A stretch of DNA of 64,000 bases from Rheinheimera faecalis (lineage in GTDB: Bacteria > Pseudomonadota > Gammaproteobacteria > Enterobacterales > Alteromonadaceae). Below the pieces are notes generated by a model. That model worked only from the letters and a program-made list of their open reading frames with translations. It ran no database searches and was not told the origin of the DNA. Shown here in pieces: positions 45,202 to 54,147 of the stretch; within the stretch, counting starts at the first letter, position 1, and each line of letters begins with the position of its first letter. The stretch is taken from positions 62,001 to 126,000 of the forward strand of contig NZ_JAJOYT010000006.1 of NCBI RefSeq assembly GCF_021290965.1, in the 5' to 3' direction. The position numbers and the translations under genes are program-made.

Positions 45202-46044
45202 ATGTCTGATTTTGGTTTAGCGACTTCTCACGTTGGCTTAGGCCTGAGACGTGAAATGCTGAGTTCTGTGTTGGATCAGCCACAACCTGGCATCGACTTT
45301 TTTGAAGTGGCGCCAGAAAACTGGTTACCTTATGGCGGTACTTACCAGAAAAAATTTCGCCAGTTAACAGAGCGTTATGCCTTTATTTGTCATGGTTTAT
45401 CCTTATCTTTAGGAAGTCCTGATCCATTAGATTTGGATTTTGTCCGTCAAATCAAAACTTTTTTAAAAGAACATCAGATTAAGCTCTACAGCGAGCATTT
45501 GAGTTACTGCTCTGCGGCTGGGCATCTGTACGATTTATTACCTATTCCTTTTACCGAAGAAGCCGCTGTTTATGTGGCTGACCGTATCCGTATGGTGCAG
45601 GATATTCTTGAGCAGCCATTAGTCGTCGAAAACGTTTCTTATTATGCAGCGCCTGGTCAGGAGTTGACTGAGCTTGAATTTACCAATGCAGTGTTAGAGC
45701 TGGCTGACTGTAAGCTGCTATTAGATGTGAATAATATTTACGTTAATTCAGTCAATCACAGTTATGATGCTCTGGCTTTCTTAAAAGGCCTGCCAACAAA
45801 ACGTATTGCCTATGGTCATGTCGCAGGGCATTACCGCCAACATGACAGCTTACTGATTGATACCCACGGTGCTGATGTCTCTGATCCGGTCTGGGTTTTA
45901 TTATCTGAAGCTTATCAGCATCATGGTCTGTTTCCGACTTTGCTGGAGCGGGATTTTAATATTCCGGATATGCAGCAACTGCAACTTGAGTTGGAGCATA
46001 TTCGTCGCCTGCAGCCAACTGACTCTATGAAGTTAAGGGCCTGA
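45202..46044 (+). CDS. hvfB: DUF692 multinuclear non-heme iron oxidase (MNIO), HvfB-like
   Basis: A 280-residue TIM-barrel enzyme. Metal-ligand motifs are visible in order: FEVAPENWL, FICHGLSLSLG, LYSEHLSYC, VVENVSYYA, LLLDVNNIYVNSVNH, IAYGHVAGH and DTHGAD. This family (MbnB, HvfB, BufB) uses a mixed-valent iron cluster to convert peptide Cys residues to oxazolone/thioamide or thiooxazole groups. It should act on the upstream Cys-Gly-repeat peptide together with the DUF2063 protein encoded one base downstream. Confidence 0.92.
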   Translation: MSDFGLATSHVGLGLRREMLSSVLDQPQPGIDFFEVAPENWLPYGGTYQKKFRQLTERYAFICHGLSLSLGSPDPLDLDFVRQIKTFLKEHQIKLYSEHLSYCSAAGHLYDLLPIPFTEEAAVYVADRIRMVQDILEQPLVVENVSYYAAPGQELTELEFTNAVLELADCKLLLDVNNIYVNSVNHSYDALAFLKGLPTKRIAYGHVAGHYRQHDSLLIDTHGADVSDPVWVLLSEAYQHHGLFPTLLERDFNIPDMQQLQLELEHIRRLQPTDSMKLRA

Positions 46045-46045
46045 T

Positions 46046-46783
46046 ATGAAATTTCAGCAGGTTCAGCATCAATTCGTTGCTTATTTACGTTCTCCTGATC
46101 AAAGCGAAAAGCCCGCAGATGTCGATCAGGAACGCCTGGATGTTTATCGGGAGTTATTGTTTAACAATGTGTCAGGTTTTGTCAGCAGTGCTTTTCCTGT
46201 GCTGAAATCTTTGTATACAGAGCAGGCATGGCAACAGCGGTTACAGCTATTTTTTGCAAGCTATCGCTGCGAGAGCCCATTCTTCTTATCCATAGCCATG
46301 AGTTTCTTAGATTTTTTACAGGACCACTACGAGCTCCAGGGCGATGACCCTGTCTTTATGCTGGAACTGGCGCATTACGAGTGGCTTGAACTGGAATTGG
46401 CAACCCGCAAGGCACAAGTCGGGTTTGCAGTGACGGATCTAAAACAGCAGTCGCTGCAGTTGTCTGAACTGGCATCAGTACAGGCCTATCAGTATCCGGT
46501 GCATAAAATTTGTGTTGAGTTTCAGCCCACAGAAGCCGAAGCCAGTTTTTTACTGATCCATCGCAATTCTGATGACGAAGTAAAATTTATCGCGTTAAAT
46601 CAACTGACCACTTTGCTGTTACAGGTATTGGCACAACAGCCTGGTTTGACCCTGACTGAACTGGTGGGGCAGTTATCGCCTTACGTGCCACAACTGGATT
46701 CTACTCAGTTATTGTCGGGTGCAGAGCAAATACTGCTAAATTTTGCAGAGAAAGGCATAGTGCATGCTTTTCAAGCTGACTAA
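46046..46783 (+). CDS. hvfC: DUF2063 putative DNA-binding/RRE-like partner, HvfC-like
   Basis: A 245-residue protein. The N-terminal DUF2063 domain (about 5-95) contains ERLDVYRELLFNNVSGFVSSAFPVLK and FFASYRCESPFFLSIAMSFL. The C-terminal half (QLSELASVQAYQYPVHKIC, then TLTELVGQLSPYV) is the helix-rich region typical of HvfC/BufC. The family partners the MNIO enzyme and recognises the precursor; it was formerly annotated as DNA-binding. It begins one base after hvfB, so the two are co-translated. Confidence 0.9.
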   Translation: MKFQQVQHQFVAYLRSPDQSEKPADVDQERLDVYRELLFNNVSGFVSSAFPVLKSLYTEQAWQQRLQLFFASYRCESPFFLSIAMSFLDFLQDHYELQGDDPVFMLELAHYEWLELELATRKAQVGFAVTDLKQQSLQLSELASVQAYQYPVHKICVEFQPTEAEASFLLIHRNSDDEVKFIALNQLTTLLLQVLAQQPGLTLTELVGQLSPYVPQLDSTQLLSGAEQILLNFAEKGIVHAFQAD

Positions 46784-46827
46784 AATTCATTACCATGTTC
46801 CACCTTTTTAGTGAATGAGTTCGCATT

Positions 46828-46947
46828 ATGGCAGACGAAAATTTTAAAGAATCTTTTGGCATAGGCCAGTTAGTTTTACTGATTGTCGCTTTTCTGGCGT
46901 GCTTATGCCTTCCTCCAATTATCAGCTGGGTTCGCTTTTTCAGCTAA
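46828..46947 (+). CDS. 39-residue single-pass membrane peptide
   Basis: A frame MADENFKESFGIGQ followed by a hydrophobic helix (about 15-32; LVLLIVAFLACLCLPP) and a basic aromatic end (WVRFFS). It lies 44 bp after hvfC and just before a strong terminator, so it would be on the hvf transcript. Two Cys sit in the membrane segment. The ribosome site is weak. No family is recognised; a role with the metallophore system is inferred from position only. Confidence 0.5.
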   Translation: MADENFKESFGIGQLVLLIVAFLACLCLPPIISWVRFFS

Positions 46948-46962
46948 AGTGTTGCGAGTGAT

Positions 46963-46990
46963 AAAAAAACCGCCTTGTGGCGGTTTTTTT
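46963..46990 (+). terminator. Rho-independent terminator of the hvf operon
   Basis: AAAAAAACCGCC, a TTGT loop and GGCGGTTTTTTT, positioned after the 39-residue frame and before apt. Confidence 0.88.
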
Positions 46991-47055
46991 ATCTATTTTA
47001 AGTCGTGCTGTTTTTGCCCGACTTTGTTTTTTGTTTTAAGAACAAGGCTCTGAGA

Positions 47056-47604
47056 ATGACTACAGAATCTCTTTCCGCTTTATTAAGTCAGGTGATTAAA
47101 GCTGTGCCTGACTATCCAAAGCCAGGTATTTTATTTCGTGACGTCACCAGTCTGATGCTGGACGCTGATGCGTTTGCGAAGGTGATTGATGCCTTCAAAC
47201 AGCAGTATCAGGGCAAAGGTTTTACTAAGATTGTTGGTACTGAATCCCGTGGTTTTATTTTTGGTGCACCTTTAGCTTATGCGATGGGATTACCTTTTGT
47301 GCCAGTGCGTAAACCGGGAAAATTGCCACGTGAACGTATTGCTCAGTCTTATCAGCTTGAATACGGTGAAGACACGCTGGAAATTCATAAGGACGCTATA
47401 GCGGCCGGAGATAAGGTGCTGTTAGTGGATGACTTATTGGCTACAGGTGGTACTATTGCTGCAACAACCAGTTTAGTCGAGCGCTTAGGTGGCAAAGCCA
47501 CAGACGCCGCCTTTGTGGTAAATCTGCCGGATTTGGGCGGACAAGCCCGTTTAGAAAAGCTGGGTTTGAACCTTTACAGTCTGGTTGAATTTGCAGGCGA
47601 TTAA
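47056..47604 (+). CDS. apt: Adenine phosphoribosyltransferase
   Basis: A 182-residue protein starting [10 protein letters not shown], the usual length. It has [15 protein letters not shown] (about 21-35), [14 protein letters not shown], and the PRPP-binding loop [16 protein letters not shown] (about 121-136). It makes AMP from adenine and PRPP. An in-frame extension to 47005 lies upstream of the AAGG ribosome site and is rejected. It leads into dnaX with 21 bp between, the conserved order. Confidence 0.95.
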   Translation: MTTESLSALLSQVIKAVPDYPKPGILFRDVTSLMLDADAFAKVIDAFKQQYQGKGFTKIVGTESRGFIFGAPLAYAMGLPFVPVRKPGKLPRERIAQSYQLEYGEDTLEIHKDAIAAGDKVLLVDDLLATGGTIAATTSLVERLGGKATDAAFVVNLPDLGGQARLEKLGLNLYSLVEFAGD

Positions 47605-47625
47605 TTCCAACAACAGGCAGGTGGC

Positions 47626-49827
47626 ATGAGTTATCAAGTACTGGCAAGAAAATGGCGACCGCAACATTTTGGTCAATTGGTCGGCCAGGATCATGTGAAA
47701 ACAGCGCTGACCAATGCGCTGAATCACAACAGATTACATCATGCCTATTTGTTTACCGGCACCCGTGGTGTCGGTAAAACCACCATAGCCCGTATTTTTG
47801 CCAAAAGTTTAAACTGCGAAACTGGCGTTACCTCTACGCCTTGTGGAGTCTGCAGCGCTTGTGTTGAAATTGATCAGGGTTTTTTCGTTGATCTGTTAGA
47901 AATTGACGCTGCCTCCCGCACTAAAGTGGAAGATACTCGCGATTTACTTGATAACGTGCAATACGCGCCAAGCCGCGGCCGTTATAAAGTCTACTTAATC
48001 GACGAAGTGCATATGCTTTCGCGTCACAGCTTTAACGCACTTTTGAAAACTCTGGAAGAACCACCACCTCATGTGAAGTTTCTGCTGGCGACTACTGATC
48101 CACAAAAGCTGCCTGTCACAGTGTTATCCCGTTGTTTGCAGTTCAGCTTAAAGGCGTTAAGCCCGGAACAAATTAAACAGCACTTATCTTATGTATTGGC
48201 GCAGGAAGGCATTCCGGCAGCAGAAGATGCGTTAGCTTTATTAGCCCGAGCTGCCAAAGGCAGTTTACGCGATTCATTAAGCTTGACTGACCAAGCTATA
48301 GCCCAGAGTAATTCCAACATCACAGTGCCTCTGGTGCGCGATATGTTGGGGTATCTGGAGCAGCAGTGGGCTGAGCTTTTACTAGCTGCTGTCATTAACC
48401 GGGATTTAGCTGCGCTGAAACAGCATCTGGATCAATTAGTGCAGCAGCACAGTCATTTTGCCCATGTGCTGGATGATATGCTGGCCTTACTGCATTTAGC
48501 GGCCTTAAGTCAGTTTAACTGGCAGGCTGCTGATTTGGTCACAGATCACAGCGCTTTTGTCCAGCAATTAGCGGAGCAGCAAAGCCCTGAGCAGTTACAG
48601 CTGTTTTATCAGTTACTGATTTCCGGTAAAAAAGAATTGGCCTTTGCACCAGAGCCACGTATTGGTCTGGAGATGGCGTTATTACGAGCTGTGGCTTTTG
48701 TGCCAGGAGCTGCTGATACTTCTCCTGCGATGCGCGCGTCGCTTCCTGTATCACATGCCGCTGAACTCAAAGCTAAATTTAATTTACCCGAAACTACTGC
48801 TCCGGCTAAAGAGCCCGAACCTGCGCTTGCTATGGCAGAGTCATTGCAGTCAAAGCCCGAAGCTGTAGTTGAAATGCCTCCGGAGCAGCATGTTGCAACA
48901 GAAGTTGTGACTGCTGTTGCGCAACCAGCTGCTGCAGGTATTGCTGCTTCTATTTTGGCGCGCCGTGGTATTAAAGCTGATGCTGTTAGCGCTGATAGAG
49001 CTGTGGAGACTCAGAGCGAAAAAAAGTCTGAACCAGCTCCTGCTGTAGCCAAGGCTGCAGAGCCTGCTGCTATACCAAGAGCACAAGCTGCTCCAGCGGC
49101 AGTCGAGCAGCCCGTATTACAACAGCAGGCTGTGTTAGAGCAGCAAGCCCCTGTGAATCAGCCGTCTCGGACGGCTCCAGCTGTTATTCAGCACAGCCCG
49201 GTTATGCCTGCTGCTGTGCCTGAACAGCCAGAAGCGGCAATGTCCGCTTATCCGGATGAATCTGATATGTCAGATATACCGACAGAGGATGCAGATTTTG
49301 CAGCCGACTGGGCCTGGCAGGAATTTCAGCAGCAACATCAATCTGAACCTGTGCCAGAATCACAGCCAGTTGCAGCGGCGCCAGAAGCTAAGGCACAGTA
49401 TAGGTTTGATGGTGTGATCACAGCCGAAAACTTTTCAGTGCGACTTGCCGCTCAGGTCGATGAGTGGGCTGCTTTAGTGGATAGCCTGAATTTAGGCGGA
49501 TTATTACGTTTGTATCTGCTGCACAGTTGCATCAGTTGGGTAGGGAACACTGTGCAGTTGCTGGTTTGTCAAAGCCAGCAACATCTGGATAAAGAAAAAT
49601 TCCGTGCTGAAATTGTCAAAGAGCTGAGTCAGGCTTTTCATAAAACGGTTCAGCTGGACATTCAGTATCAGCCTTGGGTAGAGACTTGCCCTGTGGCTAT
49701 TCAGCAGCGTATTGAGCAGGAACGTCTGGTTTATGTAGAGCAGTTGCTGCAACAGGACCCATGGGTGGTACAGCTGCAAAAAGACTTTGGGGCGGAAATA
49801 GTCGCCGATAGTATTATCGTCAACTAA
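47626..49827 (+). CDS. dnaX: DNA polymerase III subunits tau and gamma
   Basis: 733 residues (tau). An AAA+ clamp-loader core has Walker [14 protein letters not shown] (about 45-55), zinc Cys in [20 protein letters not shown]-like [10 protein letters not shown] and SRC in LSRCLQF. A Pro/Ala/Gln-rich linker (about 370-590) leads to the C-terminal domains that bind DnaB and the polymerase alpha subunit. An A AAA AAG slippery site at 49020-49026 allows a -1 shift to an immediate TGA, giving a 468-residue gamma. It is followed by ybaB and recR. Confidence 0.95.
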   Translation: MSYQVLARKWRPQHFGQLVGQDHVKTALTNALNHNRLHHAYLFTGTRGVGKTTIARIFAKSLNCETGVTSTPCGVCSACVEIDQGFFVDLLEIDAASRTKVEDTRDLLDNVQYAPSRGRYKVYLIDEVHMLSRHSFNALLKTLEEPPPHVKFLLATTDPQKLPVTVLSRCLQFSLKALSPEQIKQHLSYVLAQEGIPAAEDALALLARAAKGSLRDSLSLTDQAIAQSNSNITVPLVRDMLGYLEQQWAELLLAAVINRDLAALKQHLDQLVQQHSHFAHVLDDMLALLHLAALSQFNWQAADLVTDHSAFVQQLAEQQSPEQLQLFYQLLISGKKELAFAPEPRIGLEMALLRAVAFVPGAADTSPAMRASLPVSHAAELKAKFNLPETTAPAKEPEPALAMAESLQSKPEAVVEMPPEQHVATEVVTAVAQPAAAGIAASILARRGIKADAVSADRAVETQSEKKSEPAPAVAKAAEPAAIPRAQAAPAAVEQPVLQQQAVLEQQAPVNQPSRTAPAVIQHSPVMPAAVPEQPEAAMSAYPDESDMSDIPTEDADFAADWAWQEFQQQHQSEPVPESQPVAAAPEAKAQYRFDGVITAENFSVRLAAQVDEWAALVDSLNLGGLLRLYLLHSCISWVGNTVQLLVCQSQQHLDKEKFRAEIVKELSQAFHKTVQLDIQYQPWVETCPVAIQQRIEQERLVYVEQLLQQDPWVVQLQKDFGAEIVADSIIVN
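49005..49060 (+). promoter_or_regulatory. Programmed -1 frameshift signal in dnaX
   Basis: An internal Shine-Dalgarno-like GGAG (49005-49008) lies 11 nt before the heptamer A AAA AAG (49020-49026), which is in the correct phase. In the -1 frame one Val codon is followed by TGA (49029-49031). A 7-bp hairpin (CTGTAGC/GCTGCAG, 49043-49060) lies 16 nt downstream. All three elements parallel the E. coli dnaX signal. Confidence 0.82.
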
Positions 49828-49903
49828 TTCGTCTTGTATTTTGGGGCTCAAGTCATTATCTTGTCGCCAGTTTAATCGAGTCATTTTTAAAGAGAGTACA
49901 GTT

Positions 49904-50239
49904 ATGTTCAAAGGTGGTGGTGGCGGTTTAGGCAATATCATGAAGCAGGCGCAAGCCATGCAGGATAAAATGCAAAAGGCCCAGCAGGAATTGGCTAATC
50001 TGGAAGTCATAGGCGAGTCGGGTGCAGGTCTGGTGAAAGTCACCATGACAGGCAACCACAATGTACGCCGTGTCAGCATCGACGACAGTCTGATGCAGGA
50101 TGACAAAGAAATGGTTGAAGATTTAGTTGCTGCAGCTATTAACGATGCGGTACGCCGTGTTGAAGAAAATAACAAAGCGAAAATGGCTGCTGTAACGGGT
50201 GGTATGCAATTACCTCCTGGTTTTAAGATGCCGTTTTAA
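49904..50239 (+). CDS. ybaB: YbaB/EbfC nucleoid-associated protein
   Basis: A 111-residue protein with [24 protein letters not shown] at the start, [23 protein letters not shown] in the middle and a C-terminal [11 protein letters not shown]. It is a dimeric DNA-binding protein. ATG 49904 has AGAGAG upstream. Position between dnaX and recR is conserved across gammaproteobacteria. Confidence 0.95.
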   Translation: MFKGGGGGLGNIMKQAQAMQDKMQKAQQELANLEVIGESGAGLVKVTMTGNHNVRRVSIDDSLMQDDKEMVEDLVAAAINDAVRRVEENNKAKMAAVTGGMQLPPGFKMPF

Positions 50240-50257
50240 GTGGTTATCTGATCCACT

Positions 50258-50860
50258 ATGAGCAAATTTAGCCCATTGTTGCAGCAGTTGATCGACGCCT
50301 TGCGTATATTGCCGGGCGTAGGTCCAAAGTCGGCACAACGTATTGCCCTGCAGTTGCTGGAACGCAACCGTTCAGGCGCTGTGCAGTTGTCGAAAGCCTT
50401 GGCTGTGGCTATGGAGAAAGTAGGGCATTGCCAGCAGTGCCGTACTTTTTGCGAAACTGATTTATGTGCGATTTGCTCAGACCCGAGGCGAAGCGACAGT
50501 CAAAGCCTTTGTATTGTCGCCTCGTCTTCTGATCAGTTTGCTATAGAGCAAACAGGTCAGTTTAAAGGCCGTTATTTTGTCTTGCAGGGCCAGTTGTCGC
50601 CACTTGATGGCATAGGTCCTTCTGAATTGGGCCTGGATTTACTGCAAAAGCAGCTGGGTACAGGTTCAGTGCAGGAAGTGATATTGGCAACCAACCCAAC
50701 AGTGGAAGGGGATGCCACAGCTTATTACATTGCCGAGCAGTGTAAAAAGTATCAGGTCAATGTCTCCCGTATTGCGCATGGTGTGCCTGTGGGGGGGGAT
50801 TTAGAGTATGTGGATGGGACTACCTTGTCGCACGCCTTTAGTGGCCGCAAACCTATCTGA
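50258..50860 (+). CDS. recR: Recombination mediator RecR
   Basis: A 200-residue protein. The N-terminal helix-hairpin-helix is [22 protein letters not shown], the C4 zinc finger is [16 protein letters not shown] (about 57-72), and the TOPRIM domain includes [18 protein letters not shown] and [18 protein letters not shown]. RecR works with RecF/RecO to load RecA at gaps. It lies 18 bp after ybaB. Confidence 0.95.
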   Translation: MSKFSPLLQQLIDALRILPGVGPKSAQRIALQLLERNRSGAVQLSKALAVAMEKVGHCQQCRTFCETDLCAICSDPRRSDSQSLCIVASSSDQFAIEQTGQFKGRYFVLQGQLSPLDGIGPSELGLDLLQKQLGTGSVQEVILATNPTVEGDATAYYIAEQCKKYQVNVSRIAHGVPVGGDLEYVDGTTLSHAFSGRKPI

Positions 50861-50867
50861 GCTTCGT

Positions 50868-50970
50868 CATTGAAGCTATAGCTTTGTTGGCTGCGCCTCT
50901 CGCCCCAATCGCATAGTAAGCTATGCTCAGGGGGACTCGCTTGCTTGCCGCCGCGCTCTAGCTCCAATGC
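50868..50970 (+). repeat. ~100-nt structured intergenic repeat, copy 2
   Basis: It runs from CATTGAAGCTATAGCTTTGTTGGC to GCTCTAGCTCCAATG and contains CGCCCCAATC and the CATAG/CTATG inner hairpin. It is immediately downstream of recR and in tandem with the next copy. Confidence 0.7.
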
Positions 50971-50990
50971 CTTTGCTCAGTACCTTCGTC

Positions 50991-51090
50991 CTTGATACTA
51001 TAGCTTTGTTGGCTGCGCCTCTCGCCCCAATCACATAGTGGCCTATGTATGTTGGGACTCTTTCACTTGCAGCCTTGCTACAACTCCAAT
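50991..51090 (+). repeat. ~100-nt structured intergenic repeat, copy 3
   Basis: It repeats TATAGCTTTGTTGGCTGCGC and CTCTCGCCCCAATC exactly, then diverges in the second half (ACATAGTGGCCTATGT inner hairpin, CTACAACTCCAATG end). The tandem pair fills most of the recR-htpG gap. Confidence 0.7.
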
Positions 51091-51177
51091 GCTTTTGGTC
51101 AGAGCCGTAGCCACTGTCTATTCTTTATCCAATTGCCTGATCCTCCATTTTGTTCTGAGTTTTGCCGCTATTGCCCC

Positions 51178-51206
51178 CTTGATATTTGTGGGTATTAAAC
51201 CCATAT
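51178..51206 (+). promoter_or_regulatory. Sigma-32-type heat-shock promoter of htpG
   Basis: CTTGATA (51178-51184), a 15-nt spacer and ACCCATAT (51199-51206) match the sigma-32 pattern CTTGAAA/CCCCATNT, about 87 bp before the htpG ATG. Confidence 0.65.
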
Positions 51207-51292
51207 CCTTGCCAGCACAATTCGAAAGGCGCTACGCCCTTGCATAGGCGCTTTTGCATTAAAGTCATTCCACGAAAGATAAGGAGCTGTAT

Positions 51293-53224
51293 ATGACTGA
51301 AACAGTACAAAAACAAAAGCACGGCTTTCAGGCCGAGGTCAAACAACTTCTGCAGCTGATGATCCATTCGCTGTATTCCAATAAAGAAATTTTCCTGCGC
51401 GAACTGGTATCCAACGCCTCAGACGCGGCCGATAAACTGCGCTTTTTAGCTTTGTCAGACAGCAGCCTGTATGACAATGACGGCGAGTTACGGGTTCGGA
51501 TCAGCCTGGATGAAGCAGCTAAAACCATTAGCATCAGCGACAACGGTATTGGTATGACGCAGGATGAAGTGATTAGCCATTTAGGCACTATCGCGAAATC
51601 CGGCACCAAGGAATTTTTCGGTCAGCTCTCAGGCGATCAAAGCAAAGATTCTCAACTGATTGGTCAGTTTGGTGTAGGTTTCTACTCTGCTTTTATTGTG
51701 GCTGACAAAGTGACAGTCAAAACCCGTAAAGCCGGTGCGCCAGCTGATTCTGCTGTTGAGTGGGAATCGACAGGCGAGGGGGAATACACTATTACTCCTA
51801 TCGTCAAAGCAAGCCGTGGTACAGAAATTATTCTGCATTTACGTGACGAAGAAACTGAATTTTTAAATCAGTGGAAAGTCGAGTCTATTGTGACTAAATA
51901 TTCTGACCATATCAGCATTCCGGTGGAAATGTATCAGGAAGGTACACCAGAGCAAGACGGTGAAGAGGGCGAAAAAATCCCTGCCACTGAAGGGTTCTGG
52001 AAAGCAGTCAACAAAGCCACAGCGCTTTGGATGCGTGATAAATCTGAAGTGACTGACACGGAGTATCAGGAATTCTACAAACATATTTCGCACGACTGGA
52101 CTGAGCCATTAAGCTGGAGTCATAACAAAGTAGAAGGCAATACCAACTACACCAGCTTATTGTATGTGCCGAAAAAAGCACCTTTTGATATGTGGAACCG
52201 TGAAGCCCGTCATGGTTTAAAACTCTATGTACAGCGCGTGTTTATTATGGATGACGCTGAACAGTTTATGCCAAGTTACCTGCGTTTTATCAAAGGTGTG
52301 TTGGACTCCAGCGATTTACCTCTGAACGTCTCCCGCGAAATTTTGCAGGATACTAAAGTGACACAAAGCCTGCGTAAAGGCTGTACATCCCGCGTATTAA
52401 AAATGCTGGAGAAAATGGCCAAAGCTGAGGATCAAACCGAGTACCAGACTTTCTGGACTGAGTTTGGCCAGGTGATGAAAGAAGGCCCGGCAGAGGATTT
52501 CGCTAACAAAGAAACTATCGCTAAGTTGCTGCGTTTTGCTTCGACTCACAACGACAATGCCGATCAGACGGTCAGCTTAGAAGCTTATGTCAGCCGGATG
52601 AAAGAAGGTCAGGACGAAATTTATTTTATCGTTGCCGACAGCTTTGAGGCGGCCAAACACAGTCCGCACTTAGAAGTGTTGCGTAAAAAAGGCATCGAAG
52701 TTCTGCTGTTATCCGACCGCGTTGACGAGTGGTTAATGCAGCACCTGACTGACTTTGAAGGCAAAAAACTGCGCTCTATCGCCAAAGGTGGCCTGGATAT
52801 CAGCAAGCTGGATGACGAAGAAACCAAAAAAGCTCAGGAAGAAACGGAAAAGCAATTTGCTGCTGTGACTGAACGTTTTAAAACAGCTTTAGGTGATCAG
52901 GTCAAATCAGTGAAAACCAGTCATCGCTTAACCGACAGCCCAGCTTGTATTGTCACTGACGAGTTTGATATGAGCACGCAGATGATGAAGCTGATGGAAT
53001 CTGTGGGTCAGAAAGTACCGGACGTGAAACCTATTTTTGAACTGAACCCGGATCATGCGTTGGTGAAACATATTGCCGATGTGCAGGACGAAACGCAGTT
53101 TAAACAGTGGGCTGAAGTCTTGTTTGATCAGGCCTTATTAGCTGAACGTGGTAGCCTGAAAAATCCTGCAACTTTTGTCAGCCGCTTAAACGCGCTGCTG
53201 CTGGATTTATCGAAAAAAGCATAA
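51293..53224 (+). CDS. htpG: Hsp90-family chaperone HtpG
   Basis: A 643-residue protein with an N-terminal GHKL ATPase domain ([54 protein letters not shown]), a middle domain ([24 protein letters not shown]) and a C-terminal dimerisation region. It refolds client proteins under stress. Length is normal. AAGGAG lies upstream of the ATG, with a sigma-32-type promoter before it and a terminator after it. In E. coli adk follows directly; here a three-gene DoxX-sigma operon intervenes. Confidence 0.96.
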   Translation: MTETVQKQKHGFQAEVKQLLQLMIHSLYSNKEIFLRELVSNASDAADKLRFLALSDSSLYDNDGELRVRISLDEAAKTISISDNGIGMTQDEVISHLGTIAKSGTKEFFGQLSGDQSKDSQLIGQFGVGFYSAFIVADKVTVKTRKAGAPADSAVEWESTGEGEYTITPIVKASRGTEIILHLRDEETEFLNQWKVESIVTKYSDHISIPVEMYQEGTPEQDGEEGEKIPATEGFWKAVNKATALWMRDKSEVTDTEYQEFYKHISHDWTEPLSWSHNKVEGNTNYTSLLYVPKKAPFDMWNREARHGLKLYVQRVFIMDDAEQFMPSYLRFIKGVLDSSDLPLNVSREILQDTKVTQSLRKGCTSRVLKMLEKMAKAEDQTEYQTFWTEFGQVMKEGPAEDFANKETIAKLLRFASTHNDNADQTVSLEAYVSRMKEGQDEIYFIVADSFEAAKHSPHLEVLRKKGIEVLLLSDRVDEWLMQHLTDFEGKKLRSIAKGGLDISKLDDEETKKAQEETEKQFAAVTERFKTALGDQVKSVKTSHRLTDSPACIVTDEFDMSTQMMKLMESVGQKVPDVKPIFELNPDHALVKHIADVQDETQFKQWAEVLFDQALLAERGSLKNPATFVSRLNALLLDLSKKA

Positions 53225-53240
53225 GTTTTACTCTGAGTTT

Positions 53241-53271
53241 AAAAAGCCTCTGCAAGCGCAGGGGCTTTTTT
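53241..53271 (+). terminator. Terminator of htpG
   Basis: AAAAAGCCTCTGC, an AAGC loop and GCAGGGGCTTTTTT, a stem including G-T pairs with a T run. Confidence 0.85.
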
Positions 53272-53274
53272 ATA

Positions 53275-53296
53275 TGCTGTGCAGTCCTGCACAGCA
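53275..53296. repeat. Perfect 10-bp hairpin after htpG terminator
   Basis: TGCTGTGCAG, a TC loop and CTGCACAGCA. It may be a second terminator stem or a small repeat; no T run follows. Confidence 0.45.
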
Positions 53297-53360
53297 CTCT
53301 TCGGGCCATCGTCGCTGCTCTTCGATGTTCAAAATTGATCCAGACAATTTTGTGTCTCAG

Positions 53361-53387
53361 GAAAGATTTTCAGCTCTTCCCCTGTCT
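53361..53387 (+). promoter_or_regulatory. Candidate ECF-sigma promoter of the DoxX-sigma operon
   Basis: GAAA (53361-53364), 19 bases, GTCT (53384-53387), with the same spacing as the site before hvfA. It ends 32 bases before the GTG start of the DoxX gene, consistent with sigma-factor autoregulation. Confidence 0.45.
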
Positions 53388-53419
53388 CTTATCACAACAG
53401 CATGATGCGGAGCCTGATT

Positions 53420-54061
53420 GTGATACAACAAAGTATCCTCTTTTATCAAAAACTAGTGACCAAGCTACAGCAACTGGACTTTATTTCTTTGTTATTGCTG
53501 CGGCTGTACCTGACCTCTGTGATGATGCAGGCTGGCTGGACTAAGCTGCAAAACTTTGACAGTACCTTGAGCTGGTTCGCTGATCCGGACTGGGGTTTAG
53601 CTTTACCTGTGCCTGCGCTGATGTTGTCTTTAGTGATTCTGTTGGAACTTGGTGGTGGTTTAGCTTTGCTATTGGGTTTATTCACCCGACTGACCGCTTT
53701 GGGATTAAGTATGACCATGCTGGTGGCTATGCTGACAGTGCATGCGAAAAATGGCTGGCTGGCGATAGCGGATGCGTCAAGCTGGCTGGCTGATGGCACT
53801 ATTTTCAGTAATGAAGCTGTGATGGCAGCTCCCGATAAACTGGCCAAAGCCAATGAAATCTTGCAGCAACAACCGGATTACAACTGGCTTATCTCCAGCG
53901 GCAAATTGGTGGTGTTAAATAACGGTATTGAATTTGCTGCGACTTATTTTGTCATGCTGTTGCTGTTAGTTGTTTATGGGGCAGGGCCTTGGTTAAGTCT
54001 GGACTATTGGTTGAGTCGCAAAGCGGCCGCAGCGGTAACAACACAGGAGACTGTAGCTTGA
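53420..54061 (+). CDS. DoxX-family membrane protein (HvfD/BufD-like)
   Basis: A 213-residue protein with four or five hydrophobic helices: LRLYLTSVMMQAGWTKLQNF (DoxX signature, TM1), LVILLELGGGLALLLGLFTRLTAL (TM2-3) and a C-terminal NNGIEFAATYFVMLLLLVVYGAGP. DoxX proteins are the fourth member of hvf/buf metallophore operons, while here it heads an operon with an ECF sigma factor. GTG 53420 has GGAG seven bases upstream; ATG 53402 has no ribosome site and would be nearly leaderless from the proposed promoter. Confidence 0.82.
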   Translation: MIQQSILFYQKLVTKLQQLDFISLLLLRLYLTSVMMQAGWTKLQNFDSTLSWFADPDWGLALPVPALMLSLVILLELGGGLALLLGLFTRLTALGLSMTMLVAMLTVHAKNGWLAIADASSWLADGTIFSNEAVMAAPDKLAKANEILQQQPDYNWLISSGKLVVLNNGIEFAATYFVMLLLLVVYGAGPWLSLDYWLSRKAAAAVTTQETVA

Positions 54062-54147
54062 GTTTTCTTAGGTCTATGTCCTATAGTGAGCAGCCACAAC
54101 CGGAAACCAAACCGGATACGGCGCTCTTGCCTACAAGGACAACGAAT

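Noticed and set aside
49504-50175. Minus-strand 223-residue frame
   Set aside because: Antisense to the dnaX end and ybaB, both certain genes.
51038-51247. Plus-strand frame in the recR-htpG gap
   Set aside because: It runs through the repeat copy and the htpG promoter and has no coding features.
53335-53544. Plus-strand frame before and over the DoxX start
   Set aside because: Out of frame with DoxX, no ribosome site, overlaps the putative promoter.
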